DNA of 42,716 bases from Parachlamydiaceae bacterium (GTDB lineage Bacteria; Chlamydiota; Chlamydiia; Chlamydiales; Parachlamydiaceae), in contig JANWJE010000051.1 of the NCBI GenBank assembly GCA_025451995.1, forward strand, positions 1 to 42,716, given 5' to 3'. Within the stretch, counting starts at the first letter, position 1. The number at the start of each line of letters is the position of its first letter. The notes under the pieces are model-generated. The model did no database searches, was not told the origin of the DNA, and saw nothing but the letters and a program-made list of their open reading frames with translations. The position numbers were made by a program, and so were the translations under genes. Below are positions 1 through 7,898 of this stretch, in pieces.

Positions 1-23
1 TGCTTTGATCTTCGATCAAAGCA
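1..23. repeat. Perfect hairpin at the left window edge, downstream of topA
   Basis: Ten-base arms TGCTTTGATC and GATCAAAGCA surround a TTC loop. The window starts exactly at the left arm, so the element may be longer. It lies about 110 bp past the topA stop codon, and no T-tract follows it within the visible sequence, so terminator function is uncertain. Between it and topA, a weaker AT-rich inverted repeat (TGATAAA at 83-89, TTTATCA at 98-104) is the only other candidate for a topA terminator. I see no coding capacity in 1-132. Confidence 0.5.
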
Positions 24-132
24 TGAGAGGTTTAAAAATATCGTTATATCGTTACATCATTTCCATCGTTGATCTTTCTGTGTGATAAACACTTGCTTTT
101 ATCATGGTACTTGCCAAACTTTTGAGTCTTCT

Positions 133-2715
133 TTACTTTTCAATATGCTTATTCAATAAGCCTGCCATTTTGAACATGTCCACCGGTTCGGAAGAACCAA
201 AGACTTTTCCAAGCGCAGCATCGGGGCGAATGATTCTCTTGTTTGCTGTATCTTGCAGATTATTCGCTTTGATGTAATCCCAAACTTTTTTTGTCACATC
301 TCCCCTTGTCAATTCAGAATCGCCAACGATAGCTTTCAGTTCTGCCGATAGGCGATAGGTGGGCATGGCACGCTTGGCTTTTTCTTTTTTAGGCTTTGCG
401 GCAGCTTTCTTTGTCGGCTTGGCTGCCTTGGTTGTTGCCTTAGTTGTTTTCTTTCCCCTCCCCTTGCTTTTCTTTTCGAAGGGCGTTCTTGGGTGGTTTG
501 GATATTTGGTTTCAAGTTGGTCGAGTTGGTTGACAATCACATCGCACTCCGGAAAAGTGGAGCATGAATAAAAGATTTTTCCAAATCGCGATTTTCTTGC
601 GACCATATTACCAGGACACTCAATTGCCGGGCAGCGGGGAAGATTTTCTTGCGCAATGGCTTGTTCCCCTTTTTTAGGGATATTGACGATGCCTTTGCAA
701 TCCGGATAGCGGGTGCACCCTAAGAAAGCTCCGAATCGGCCATGCCTCACTTTCATCTCAGCTTGGCAGATAGGGCATGTTTGATCCCAATTAAAATCAG
801 CGGCATAATCTTCTTTATTAAAATTGAATTCCTCTATAGGGACTGAATAATTGCAATCGGGATAACGGGAACATCCGTAAAAATACTTTGAACGGGCCCA
901 GATTTTTTGCAATTTCCCTTCATTGCATTTAGGGCAATCGATGTCGGTTAAAATTTTTGGAACAAAAGCCTCTTTCATGGCGATTTCTAAAGTGGGGCTA
1001 AATTGGTTCCAAAATTCCTGAATTAAATTGCGCCAGTCTTTATTGTTTTCGGCAATCAGTTCAAGATTGTCTTCCATTTTTGCAGTAAAATCAATATTCA
1101 TAATGTCTTGAAAACTCGTTTCAAGCATTTGTGAAATGATTTGTCCAAGTTCTGTTGGTTTCAAGCGCCCATTTTCTTTAATGGTGTATTCGCGGCTTTG
1201 AATTTTGTTCATGATCGCTGCATAGGTCGATGGGCGGCCTATTCCCGATTTTTCTAGTTCTTTAACTAAAGATGCCTCTGTGAATCGAGGGGGTGGGCGA
1301 GTGAATGCCTGCTCAGAAGTGAGTTCTTGTAAAATCAAAGATTGCCCTTCTTTTAAATCGGGCAGCATTTTATTTTGTTCTTCTTTTTCATCTTCGTCAA
1401 ATTTTTCTTCGTAAACTGCAAGAAATCCCGGGAACTTCATGATTGAGCCGGTTGCGCGCAAAAGGACTCCATCTCTTCCCTCAAGATCTGCTGAAATGGT
1501 ATCATAGATAGCTGAAACCATTTGAGAGGCTAAAAATCTGCGCCATATCAATTGATAAAGAAAAAACTGCTCTTTAGTGAGGAAGGCTTTTATCTCTTCA
1601 GGCGGAAAGTTTAAATTTGTCGGCCGTATCGCTTCGTGGGCATCTTGAGCACTTTTTTGAGTGGAATAGGACTTAGGATCTTCAGGGATGTAATCTGCAC
1701 CGTAAACCTTTTTGATGTACTGACGCGCTTCGCTAATGGCTTCCGGGGCAATTCTCACCGAATCGGTTCTCATATAGGTGATCAAACCCTCAGGCCCTTC
1801 GGCCCCTAAACTGATCCCTTCATAGAGACCCTGTGCAATGCTCATTGTCTTTGATGAAGAAAAGCCGTAATGCCTGCTCGCTTCTTGTTGCAATGTCGAC
1901 GTGATAAAAGGAGGAACGGGGTTTCTTCTTTTCTCTTTTCGTTCGACTTTTTGGACGATGTAAGGCTCCTTTTTCATTCGAGATAGGGCTTTATCGGCAG
2001 CTTCTTTATTTGGAAGGAGATAAACATCTTTTCCTTCAACTTGTTCTTTTTCAATTTTTCTTCCATCGATAGAATAAAGATAGGCCTGGAAGGGGCGTTC
2101 TTCTGAGTTTGTTTTAAGGATGGCTCCAAGATTCCAATATTCGACAGGGATAAATGCTAAAATCAATTTTTCTCTGTCCACGACTAATTTAAGAGCGACA
2201 GATTGGACTCTTCCGGCTGATAAAAAATTTTCCCTTCCCCTTTGAATGCGCCTGTTCAATAAAGGAGAAATTTTATAGCCCACGATACGATCTAAAATGC
2301 GGCGAGCTTGCTGGGCATTGACGAGTGCGATATCGATGCTTCTTGGGGTTTCAAGCGCTTTAAGCACAGCATCTTTTGTGATCGAGTTAAACGAAACCCT
2401 TTGAATATTTGTTTCGGGTGGAAGGATTTGCATAATATGCCATGCGATCGCCTCTCCTTCGCGGTCAGGATCGGGAGATAGATAGACGACATCGCATTGC
2501 TTGGCTGCTTTTTTAAGGCGTGAGATAACCTCTTGTTTATTCGGAAGAATGGCATAGGTCGGCTCAAACCCATGTTCAATATCGATGCCGAACTCCTTTT
2601 CCGGTAAATCTCTGATATGTCCAATGGAAGATTCAAAAAGAAAATTGGACCCTAAAAATTTTTTTAGGGTTTTGATTTTTGCAGGAGATTCAACGATAAT
2701 TAACGCTTTACCCAT
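133..2715 (-). CDS. topA: DNA topoisomerase I with C-terminal SWIB domain
   Basis: Type IA topoisomerase that relaxes negatively supercoiled DNA through a transient 5'-phosphotyrosine link. The N-terminal TOPRIM domain shows VESPAKIKTLKKFLG and the acidic motif DPDREGEAIAWH. The catalytic tyrosine is in GLITYMRTDS. Three C-terminal zinc ribbons follow (CPKC...C..YPDC, CPIC...C..YPDC, and one starting CPAIEC), then a Lys/Ala-rich linker and a SWIB domain over roughly residues 784-860. Fusion of topA to SWIB is a chlamydial hallmark; in eukaryotes SWIB occurs in chromatin remodellers. At 860 aa it fits the chlamydial enzyme. ATG is preceded by AAGGA at good spacing. It lies 9 bp downstream of dprA, on the same strand, so the two probably form one operon. 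Confidence 0.97.
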   Translation of the reverse strand: MGKALIIVESPAKIKTLKKFLGSNFLFESSIGHIRDLPEKEFGIDIEHGFEPTYAILPNKQEVISRLKKAAKQCDVVYLSPDPDREGEAIAWHIMQILPPETNIQRVSFNSITKDAVLKALETPRSIDIALVNAQQARRILDRIVGYKISPLLNRRIQRGRENFLSAGRVQSVALKLVVDREKLILAFIPVEYWNLGAILKTNSEERPFQAYLYSIDGRKIEKEQVEGKDVYLLPNKEAADKALSRMKKEPYIVQKVERKEKRRNPVPPFITSTLQQEASRHYGFSSSKTMSIAQGLYEGISLGAEGPEGLITYMRTDSVRIAPEAISEARQYIKKVYGADYIPEDPKSYSTQKSAQDAHEAIRPTNLNFPPEEIKAFLTKEQFFLYQLIWRRFLASQMVSAIYDTISADLEGRDGVLLRATGSIMKFPGFLAVYEEKFDEDEKEEQNKMLPDLKEGQSLILQELTSEQAFTRPPPRFTEASLVKELEKSGIGRPSTYAAIMNKIQSREYTIKENGRLKPTELGQIISQMLETSFQDIMNIDFTAKMEDNLELIAENNKDWRNLIQEFWNQFSPTLEIAMKEAFVPKILTDIDCPKCNEGKLQKIWARSKYFYGCSRYPDCNYSVPIEEFNFNKEDYAADFNWDQTCPICQAEMKVRHGRFGAFLGCTRYPDCKGIVNIPKKGEQAIAQENLPRCPAIECPGNMVARKSRFGKIFYSCSTFPECDVIVNQLDQLETKYPNHPRTPFEKKSKGRGKKTTKATTKAAKPTKKAAAKPKKEKAKRAMPTYRLSAELKAIVGDSELTRGDVTKKVWDYIKANNLQDTANKRIIRPDAALGKVFGSSEPVDMFKMAGLLNKHIEK

Positions 2716-2724
2716 TTATATTCC

Positions 2725-3804
2725 TTAATCTATTTTTTTATAAATCTTCCCAGGATATTCTTTTACTCTTTTCTTTAAAACTAAATGCATCATTAAACGA
2801 TTCAATTGTGTAATTGGCAATGGAAATAGTTGTAACAGTTCTTCCAATGTCAATTCATGCGAGGGCATTTTATTTAAAATGTCCTTCTCTTCTAAAGGGA
2901 TGTCATCTTTCATTTTAGAATCTTGATCCGGCAAATGAAGGTTGAAATAAGAAAGGATATCTTGAATATTTTCAATTAAAAATGCTTTTTTTTGTTTAAG
3001 CAAGAGATGATTCCCCTTAAATGAGGGTTGATCAATCCTTCCCGGTATCGTAAATATCGGTTTTCCTAGGGATTGGGCTTGCTCCACTGTAATCATCGCT
3101 CCACTTTTTTCGGGAGCTTCAATCAGAATTGTCCCTATGGTCATGCCGCTCACGATGCGATTGCGCTTTGGAAAATGGAATCGATTTGGAGCTGCTGCCA
3201 TATTAAATTCCGATAAGAGGGCTCCTTTTTCTTTCATTTCTTCCGCGAGTTTCTTATTTTCTATTGGATAAATATGCTTTAAGCCCGACCCTAAGACTGC
3301 AATCGATCGTCCATATTCAATGGCGCCGCTATGGGCTGCTGTATCAATTCCCCTTGCCAAACCGCTTACGATCGTGAAACCGGCGCGAGCTAGCCCTCGG
3401 CTAAGTTCTCTTGCCACTTCTTGTCCATAGAGAGTTGCTTGTCTAGTCCCAACGATGGCTATGGATAAAGAATCTTTTTTAATTAATTGCCCCTGACAGT
3501 AGAGAAGCAAGGGGGAATCATCCAGTTCGAGCAACCGTTGTGGATAACGGGGATCTAAAAAGGAAATCACTTCTGTTTCAAACTGTTCTAATAATTTTAA
3601 ATCTTCCTTCCAAACGTTGGCATCGCCTCCTTGTTTCCAAGCGGCATTATTTTTGGGTGAAAAACCAAACTGATTTTCTATTTTTTCCAAAGGTGCCTCG
3701 AGAGCTGCAAGAGCAGATCCAAAGTGCCGGATCAATCGTCGTTTTTTAACGATCCCAATATTTGGGATAAGATTTAGAATTAGCAATGCTTCGAGTTCTT
3801 CCAA
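2725..3804 (-). CDS. dprA: DNA-processing protein DprA (Smf)
   Basis: Cytosolic loader of RecA onto incoming single-stranded DNA during natural transformation in other bacteria. Its role in chlamydiae is inferred from the family. The protein has an N-terminal helix-hairpin-helix/SAM-like part, then the Rossmann core with GTRQATLYG, VSGLARGIDTAAH, AVLGSGLKHIYP and PKRNRIVSG, which are diagnostic of the family. A winged-helix-like C-terminus covers the last 70 residues. 359 aa is the usual length. It is the first gene of a probable dprA-topA operon. The dprA-topA order is also found in Firmicutes (smf-topA). Confidence 0.95.
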   Translation of the reverse strand: MEELEALLILNLIPNIGIVKKRRLIRHFGSALAALEAPLEKIENQFGFSPKNNAAWKQGGDANVWKEDLKLLEQFETEVISFLDPRYPQRLLELDDSPLLLYCQGQLIKKDSLSIAIVGTRQATLYGQEVARELSRGLARAGFTIVSGLARGIDTAAHSGAIEYGRSIAVLGSGLKHIYPIENKKLAEEMKEKGALLSEFNMAAAPNRFHFPKRNRIVSGMTIGTILIEAPEKSGAMITVEQAQSLGKPIFTIPGRIDQPSFKGNHLLLKQKKAFLIENIQDILSYFNLHLPDQDSKMKDDIPLEEKDILNKMPSHELTLEELLQLFPLPITQLNRLMMHLVLKKRVKEYPGKIYKKID

Positions 3805-3824
3805 TCAAGCTCCGGTTTTTATAC

Positions 3825-3850
3825 AAAAAAGGCGACTATTGCTAGTCGCC
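3825..3850 (-). terminator. Rho-independent terminator between the 55-aa ORF and dprA
   Basis: A perfect 8-bp GC-rich stem (GGCGACTA / TAGTCGCC, loop TTGC, 3831-3850) is followed on the minus strand by six T residues (A-tract 3825-3830). It sits just after the stop codon of the 55-aa ORF at 3865 and about 20 bp before the dprA start, so it would separate the two transcripts. Confidence 0.8.
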
Positions 3851-3864
3851 GATGATTCTTTCTT

Positions 3865-4032
3865 TTAAAAAGAAACCGTAATGGTTCCACTGACCTTAAT
3901 CACAGATGGAGTGATTTGGGTATCAGCTGAAGCATTACTGATAGATAGATGCAGCATTGGAAGGAGATCGATATAAGGGCCTTGTTTATCTTTTATCTCT
4001 TCACATGCAGCGGAGCGATAATAATTGCTCAC
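3865..4032 (-). CDS. Small protein of unknown function (55 aa)
   Basis: Starts at GTG with a well-placed GGAG eight bases upstream. It encodes 55 residues with no signal peptide or membrane segment; the C-terminal half (LHLSISNASAD ... VIKVSGTITVSF) looks like alternating beta strand. Support for it being real is the combination of a proper Shine-Dalgarno sequence, a hairpin directly in front of it and a strong terminator 15 bp behind the stop. I do not recognise the family. It could be a short secreted or scaffold peptide, but nothing in the sequence decides this. Confidence 0.55.
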   Translation of the reverse strand: MSNYYRSAACEEIKDKQGPYIDLLPMLHLSISNASADTQITPSVIKVSGTITVSF

Positions 4033-4046
4033 GGTTTATTCTCCAT

Positions 4047-4063
4047 CTACCTTCAGAAGGTAG
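4047..4063 (-). promoter_or_regulatory. Leader hairpin next to the Shine-Dalgarno site of the 55-aa ORF
   Basis: Perfect 8-bp inverted repeat CTACCTTC-A-GAAGGTAG. On the minus strand it ends two bases before the GGAG ribosome-binding site of the 55-aa ORF, so in the mRNA it would form a hairpin abutting the initiation region. This could modulate translation or stabilise the message; that is inference. Confidence 0.45.
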
Positions 4064-4088
4064 TTATTTAAACGAAATAGAATGTTTG

Positions 4089-4178
4089 CTATGCCGTGTT
4101 TCTTCCTCCAGTGAATAAGATGCCGATAATGATGATAAAGACCTCTTTTTTTTCTCTAGAAAAAGATGCACTAAGCAT
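4089..4178 (-). CDS. Possible 29-aa hydrophobic peptide (weak)
   Basis: ATG preceded by AAGG, then 29 codons to TAG. The product has a short basic/acidic patch (SREKKE) followed by a hydrophobic run VFIIIIGILF, as in small membrane peptides. It is on the same strand and about 55 bp upstream of the 55-aa ORF, so the two could share a message. It may equally be chance in AT-rich DNA; there is no homology argument. Confidence 0.25.
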   Translation of the reverse strand: MLSASFSREKKEVFIIIIGILFTGGRNTA

Positions 4179-4473
4179 AAAGCCTTGTAAAGCTTGATGA
4201 AGCTCTCATCCCTTTCGTCATTAATTTTTGTTTAATCTGTAGTAGATAATGAATCTTATTACAGTTTTATTGCTTTTCCTTTAAAAATCCCCAGTTTTGT
4301 GGCTTCGAGCATATACCCATTATAAGGTATGATAGCCTAATGTCACCCCCTTTTTTGCTCCATTGGTCCACCCTTTGAGGAACCTAATTGTTTTAATTCA
4401 TTTAAGAAAAAAAACAATTAACTATAGACTTCTATTTTTTTATTACCACGCATCCGAATATTAGGGCAATAGT
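4179..4473. other. Intergenic stretch with no recognised feature
   Basis: AT-rich sequence between the small ORFs and the membrane-anchored protein gene. I see no ORF with a credible start, no RNA gene and no strong hairpin. It presumably carries the promoter for the small ORFs and the 3' end of the 4474-5169 gene. Confidence 0.4.
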
Positions 4474-5169
4474 TTATAAAGCTTTTTTTCTTTCTTCAAT
4501 ATATTGATCTAAATTTGCATTGCCAATTTTAAAAATTTGGTTTGCTGTAAGGATTGCTTCTTGCTTGAAAGAACCTTTTTGCAATTGTTCCCAGATTGCT
4601 AGCTCTTCATCCGAGCGACCTAGCTCTTGATAAAGCATTCCTAATCTGATCGTGTTAAAAATGGCGAGCAGAGGCTGTTTCTCCTGGTCAATCACCTTTT
4701 CCAATTGTTTTGCTGATTCAAGGGCAGCGCCGTAATTTCCGTTAGCGATAAGAAAGGAGCCTTCACTATAAAGATGGTAAGACTTGAGATGATCCGATTT
4801 CGTTCTGCTAACGATATCATTAAAAAAACTTTCTGACTGCGCGGGATTTCCAATAGTTAAGAGAATCTGGGCTAAAGATCCTTCATATTTCGCTTTTAAC
4901 TCAGGATGTCTATTCATGATCTCTTCTAATTGATCGAGGGAACTCTCATCCCGATCTTTTTGAAAATCTGAAAACACTGCTTCAGATTTAAAAAAATCTT
5001 TTTCATTATTTTGTGTTTGCCAAGTGACATAGCGTGCTGCGAATACCAAAACAGCCACAAGGCAAAAAAACGACCATAAAAGGATGTGTTTATGTTTTGA
5101 TAGCCATTCAATAGCGGGATGGTTGGTCCAATCGCCATCTAAATTGAGATTGTGAACTGACTGATTCAT
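4474..5169 (-). CDS. Membrane-anchored TPR-like protein (YfgM-like architecture)
   Basis: About 231 aa from the ATG at 5167-5169, which is preceded by AAGGTG; an in-frame ATG 11 codons upstream (5202) has no Shine-Dalgarno sequence and is less likely. After about 25 polar residues there is one transmembrane segment (ILLWSFFCLVAVLVFAARYV). The rest is an alpha-helical, TPR-like region with pairs of small/large hydrophobic helices (GSLAQILLTIGNPAQSESFF, GSFLIANGNYGAALESA, LGMLYQELGRSDEELAIWEQL). A single N-terminal anchor plus periplasmic TPRs resembles YfgM/BamD-type envelope proteins, but orthology is not shown. Divergent from parB. Confidence 0.8.
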   Translation of the reverse strand: MNQSVHNLNLDGDWTNHPAIEWLSKHKHILLWSFFCLVAVLVFAARYVTWQTQNNEKDFFKSEAVFSDFQKDRDESSLDQLEEIMNRHPELKAKYEGSLAQILLTIGNPAQSESFFNDIVSRTKSDHLKSYHLYSEGSFLIANGNYGAALESAKQLEKVIDQEKQPLLAIFNTIRLGMLYQELGRSDEELAIWEQLQKGSFKQEAILTANQIFKIGNANLDQYIEERKKAL

Positions 5170-5233
5170 AAAAAATTTACACCTTGTAAAAATGATACTC
5201 AATGATAAATAATATTAAGATACAAATCAAGAT

Positions 5234-5270
5234 TAGACCTCTTGCATAATTCGCTTTATTTGATAAAATG
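5234..5270. repeat. Copy A of a dispersed repeat, half of the palindrome at 10523-10577
   Basis: This 37-bp stretch beginning TAGACCTCTTGCATAATT matches 10523-10559 at 33 of 37 positions. Here the right inverted arm is absent, so it looks like a decayed or half copy. It lies in the divergent promoter region between the TPR-like gene and parB and includes TAAAAT, which could serve as a -10 element for parB. Confidence 0.65.
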
Positions 5271-5311
5271 AAAGATTTTTGGATGGATTTATTGCCAAAT
5301 TTTGAGAGCAT

Positions 5312-6103
5312 ATGGAATACAAAGTTATTGAACTTTCTCAAATTCGGGTAAATCCCTACCAACCAAGGCGGCAGTTTGATTCTTTGGAGTTAGAAGAGCT
5401 CGCGCAGTCGATACGCTCAGTTGGAATATTGCATCCTCCTTTGGTGAGGCAATTACCACTCAGTGAAGACTATGAACTCATTTCAGGGGAGCGCCGTTTT
5501 CGCGCAGCTGAACTTGCGAATCTGAAGGAAATCCCCGTCTTTATTCGGCCGATTAATCCTTCTGTTTCTGCTCAAGCCGCTCTCATAGAAAATATCCAGC
5601 GGGTTGATCTCAATCCATTGGAGATTGCCAAAGCTTGCAAGCGATTGATCGCAGAGTTTGGCTTGACTCAAGAAAAATTAGCTGAACAAATCGGTAAAAA
5701 AAGATCCACTCTTGCCAATTATCTTCGTTTGCTCGCCCTTCCGCCTTTAATTCAAGAGAGCATTGCAAAAGAAGAAATCAGTATGGGCCATGCTAAGGCG
5801 ATTTTGGCATTGGATACAGAAGAGCGGCAACTGTACTTGCATGCCCTCATTGTGCATCAACAGATGAATGTGCGGCAAGCAGAGGAGTGGGCCGGGCAGC
5901 AGGTGAACAAGAAAAAAAAACTGACCCCCAGAATAAAAGATGTTTTTGTCAAAGACATTGCCAACAAGATCGAAGAAAAACTGGGGACAAAGGTGGCGAT
6001 TCAAGCTCAAGGAAAAAAAGGGAAAATTTGCATTGATTACTATAGTTTTGATGATTTGGACCGGATTCTCGGTATCCTCGGTATCTTAGGTATCTCCGAA
6101 TGA
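5312..6103 (+). CDS. parB: Chromosome-partitioning protein ParB
   Basis: Centromere-binding CTPase clamp that loads at parS and works with ParA in chromosome segregation. The N-terminal domain carries the ParB boxes: NPYQPRR (box I), GERRFRAAELA (box II, CTP-binding) and ENIQRVDLNPLE (box III). The helix-turn-helix follows (LTQEKLAEQIGKKRSTLANYLRLL) and then GHAKAIL. At 263 aa it is typical. The C-terminal end has a 9-bp unit repeated three times, giving an Ile-Leu-Gly repeat where the dimerisation tail lies. The stop codon overlaps the next gene's start (ATGA). No parS site was identified by eye. The ParA-family gene of the window is about 13 kb away. Confidence 0.95.
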   Translation: MEYKVIELSQIRVNPYQPRRQFDSLELEELAQSIRSVGILHPPLVRQLPLSEDYELISGERRFRAAELANLKEIPVFIRPINPSVSAQAALIENIQRVDLNPLEIAKACKRLIAEFGLTQEKLAEQIGKKRSTLANYLRLLALPPLIQESIAKEEISMGHAKAILALDTEERQLYLHALIVHQQMNVRQAEEWAGQQVNKKKKLTPRIKDVFVKDIANKIEEKLGTKVAIQAQGKKGKICIDYYSFDDLDRILGILGILGISE

Positions 6104-7050
6104 AAAATGTTTTTATTACAGGCGCGGCCGGCTTTATCGGCTTTCATATGGCAAAGCATTTAGCTTTAAGGGGAGATAAAGTCTTAGGATTTGATAATTT
6201 TAACTCTTATTATGACACCGCCTTAAAAAGAGAGAGGGCCCGGGAACTTGAAAAAATGGGCATTTACATCATCCCGGGGGATATTCAAAACTTTTCTTTG
6301 TTGCAACAATCAATTGAATCCCATAGGACGACTCATCTTTTGCATCTTGCAGCCCAGGCAGGAGTGCGCCATTCATTAAAGGCGCCAAGGGACTATCTGC
6401 AATCCAATATCGATGGCTTTTTGAATATACTGGAAGTGTGTAGGCTCCATCCGCATATTCCATTGATCTATGCCTCTTCATCTTCGGTTTATGGCCTCAA
6501 TCAAAAAATCCCTTTTGGAATAGACGATCGAACAGATCGACAGGCGAGTCTTTATGGCGTGACGAAAAAAACAAATGAATTGATGGCTCATAGCTACCAC
6601 CATCTCTTCGGGTTGTCTCTAACGGGCTTGCGTTTTTTTACCGTTTATGGCCCTTGGGGCAGACCTGATATGGCTTACTTTTCCTTTGCCAAGAATATTC
6701 TGAATGGGGACCCCATAGAAATCTATAACCATGGGAATATGGAACGCGATTTTACTTATATCGATGATGTTGTCGCCGGAACTGCCGCTGCTTTAGATCT
6801 TTCCCACCCCTTTGCTATTTTTAATTTGGGGAATAATAAACCGCAAACTGTCATCGATTTAATTTCTTGCTTAGAAAAAGAATTGGGCTGTAAAGCAGTC
6901 AAAAGATTTTCTCCCATTCAACCGGGGGACGTTCTCTCCACCTATGCAGATATCGAAGAGAGCAAAAAGCAATTGAATTTTTGCCCAAAAGTCTCTTTAG
7001 AAGAAGGAATTGCTCACTTTGCCCGGTGGTTTAAAGAATATCATTCTTAA
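6100..7050 (+). CDS. NAD-dependent nucleotide-sugar epimerase (UDP-glucuronate 4-epimerase-like)
   Basis: Extended short-chain dehydrogenase of 316 aa. It has the NAD-binding TGAAGFIGFHMAKHL at the N-terminus, the serine-rich active-site strand YASSSSVYG, the catalytic Tyr/Lys pair in YGVTKKTNEL, and the sugar-binding segments RFFTVYGPWGRPDMA and RDFTYIDDVV. The last two, together with the SYYD near residue 40, resemble UDP-glucuronate 4-epimerases that supply galacturonate for surface polysaccharides. Exact substrate is inference. It is translationally coupled to parB by a 4-bp overlap, an odd pairing of a segregation gene with envelope sugar metabolism. Confidence 0.9.
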   Translation: MKNVFITGAAGFIGFHMAKHLALRGDKVLGFDNFNSYYDTALKRERARELEKMGIYIIPGDIQNFSLLQQSIESHRTTHLLHLAAQAGVRHSLKAPRDYLQSNIDGFLNILEVCRLHPHIPLIYASSSSVYGLNQKIPFGIDDRTDRQASLYGVTKKTNELMAHSYHHLFGLSLTGLRFFTVYGPWGRPDMAYFSFAKNILNGDPIEIYNHGNMERDFTYIDDVVAGTAAALDLSHPFAIFNLGNNKPQTVIDLISCLEKELGCKAVKRFSPIQPGDVLSTYADIEESKKQLNFCPKVSLEEGIAHFARWFKEYHS

Positions 7051-7114
7051 GAATTCTTGCTCTAAATATCCTGTTTCTATTATTTTGTTGGGTTTTAAGG
7101 AGTCAGCTTTCATC

Positions 7115-7768
7115 ATGCGGCCATTTTCAATTTTAGTCATGTTCATCGCAGCTATTCTCACCAGCTGCCAACCTACGGTTATAGAAAGTGGACCTTTTGT
7201 AAAAAAAATTGATTCCGAAGAGCTCTCTCACATTATTATTAATTTTTCAGTGAAAATGAAAATTGATAAACATTTGGAATTAGAGGATTCTTGGGCAGGT
7301 TATAACGACTATATCTTAAAGCTGTGTTTGCGCTATTCTTCTCAAAGGCTCCTGACTCTTTATGATGCAAGATTATTGATCGTCGAAGCCGTCGAAGAAT
7401 TACTCTATCGCTTGAACAATAACACCATCATTGGTTTTGAGCTGGCACACTTTCCTTTTACAGCCGAAGATTTGGATCTAAAGATTAATTTTGAAAGTTT
7501 CTATGGCCGCTATATCGATGAACTATACATCGGCCTAGCATGGCTTCAAGCAGGGTGTGTCCATTTTTATGCGTTTGATCGAAAAGATGCGTCGCTCAAT
7601 GGAATTGATTGGGACCACCATCATTTTGAACCCTATTCAAAAAGCAAAGAGTTAGCCCTGATTAAAAAAATGGCAGACCTTCCTTATATTGAACATAGAG
7701 AAAATCCAGATATGGCTCCTAGGGGCAAAGCAAGCTATCTCCCCCAAGGCTATGTCGCCCCCTTATAA
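7115..7768 (+). CDS. Putative lipoprotein of unknown function
   Basis: Start chosen at ATG 7115, which follows AAGGAG and begins a lipoprotein signal: MRPFSILVMFIAAILTSCQ, with the lipobox LTSC and lipidated Cys at about residue 18. The longer reading from 7010 overlaps the epimerase and lacks a signal sequence at its N-terminus. The mature part is about 200 aa, predicted mostly helical, with aromatic/acid-rich patches and a short His cluster (WDHHHFE). I do not recognise the family. A short distance after the epimerase and on the same strand, so possibly co-transcribed. Confidence 0.8.
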   Translation: MRPFSILVMFIAAILTSCQPTVIESGPFVKKIDSEELSHIIINFSVKMKIDKHLELEDSWAGYNDYILKLCLRYSSQRLLTLYDARLLIVEAVEELLYRLNNNTIIGFELAHFPFTAEDLDLKINFESFYGRYIDELYIGLAWLQAGCVHFYAFDRKDASLNGIDWDHHHFEPYSKSKELALIKKMADLPYIEHRENPDMAPRGKASYLPQGYVAPL

Positions 7769-7779
7769 ATTTTCTAGAA

Positions 7780-7898
7780 GGTGGTAAAGCATTGGAGCTG
7801 GCAATCCGTGCGTAATCCAAGTCGTCTCGACCTGTCTTTCAAGGCCAAGACGGCCTTACTTCCTTCCTTTTTTTCAACTTTCAGCTGGAAGCAGTATA
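7780..7898. repeat. Dispersed palindromic element, copy 1
   Basis: The left end GGTGGTAAAGCATTGGAGC matches 36270 onward (about 16 of 19). The right end TTTCAGCTGGAAGCAGTATA recurs at 22194-22214 and at both ends of 35046-35212. The interior contains GTGCGTAA, also in the stems at 22150 and 36306, and a pyrimidine-rich stretch CTTCCTTCCTTTTTTTC. It fills the gap between the convergent lipoprotein and methyltransferase genes and runs into the 3' end of the latter. Confidence 0.75.

Noticed and set aside
4331-4395. Possible fifth copy of the palindromic family (CCAATGGAGCA on the minus strand)
   Set aside because: Only about ten bases resemble the left end, and no stem or right end follows.
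7010-7114. Upstream extension of the lipoprotein gene
   Set aside because: It overlaps the epimerase, lacks a Shine-Dalgarno sequence, and would bury the lipoprotein signal; ATG 7115 with AAGGAG fits better.
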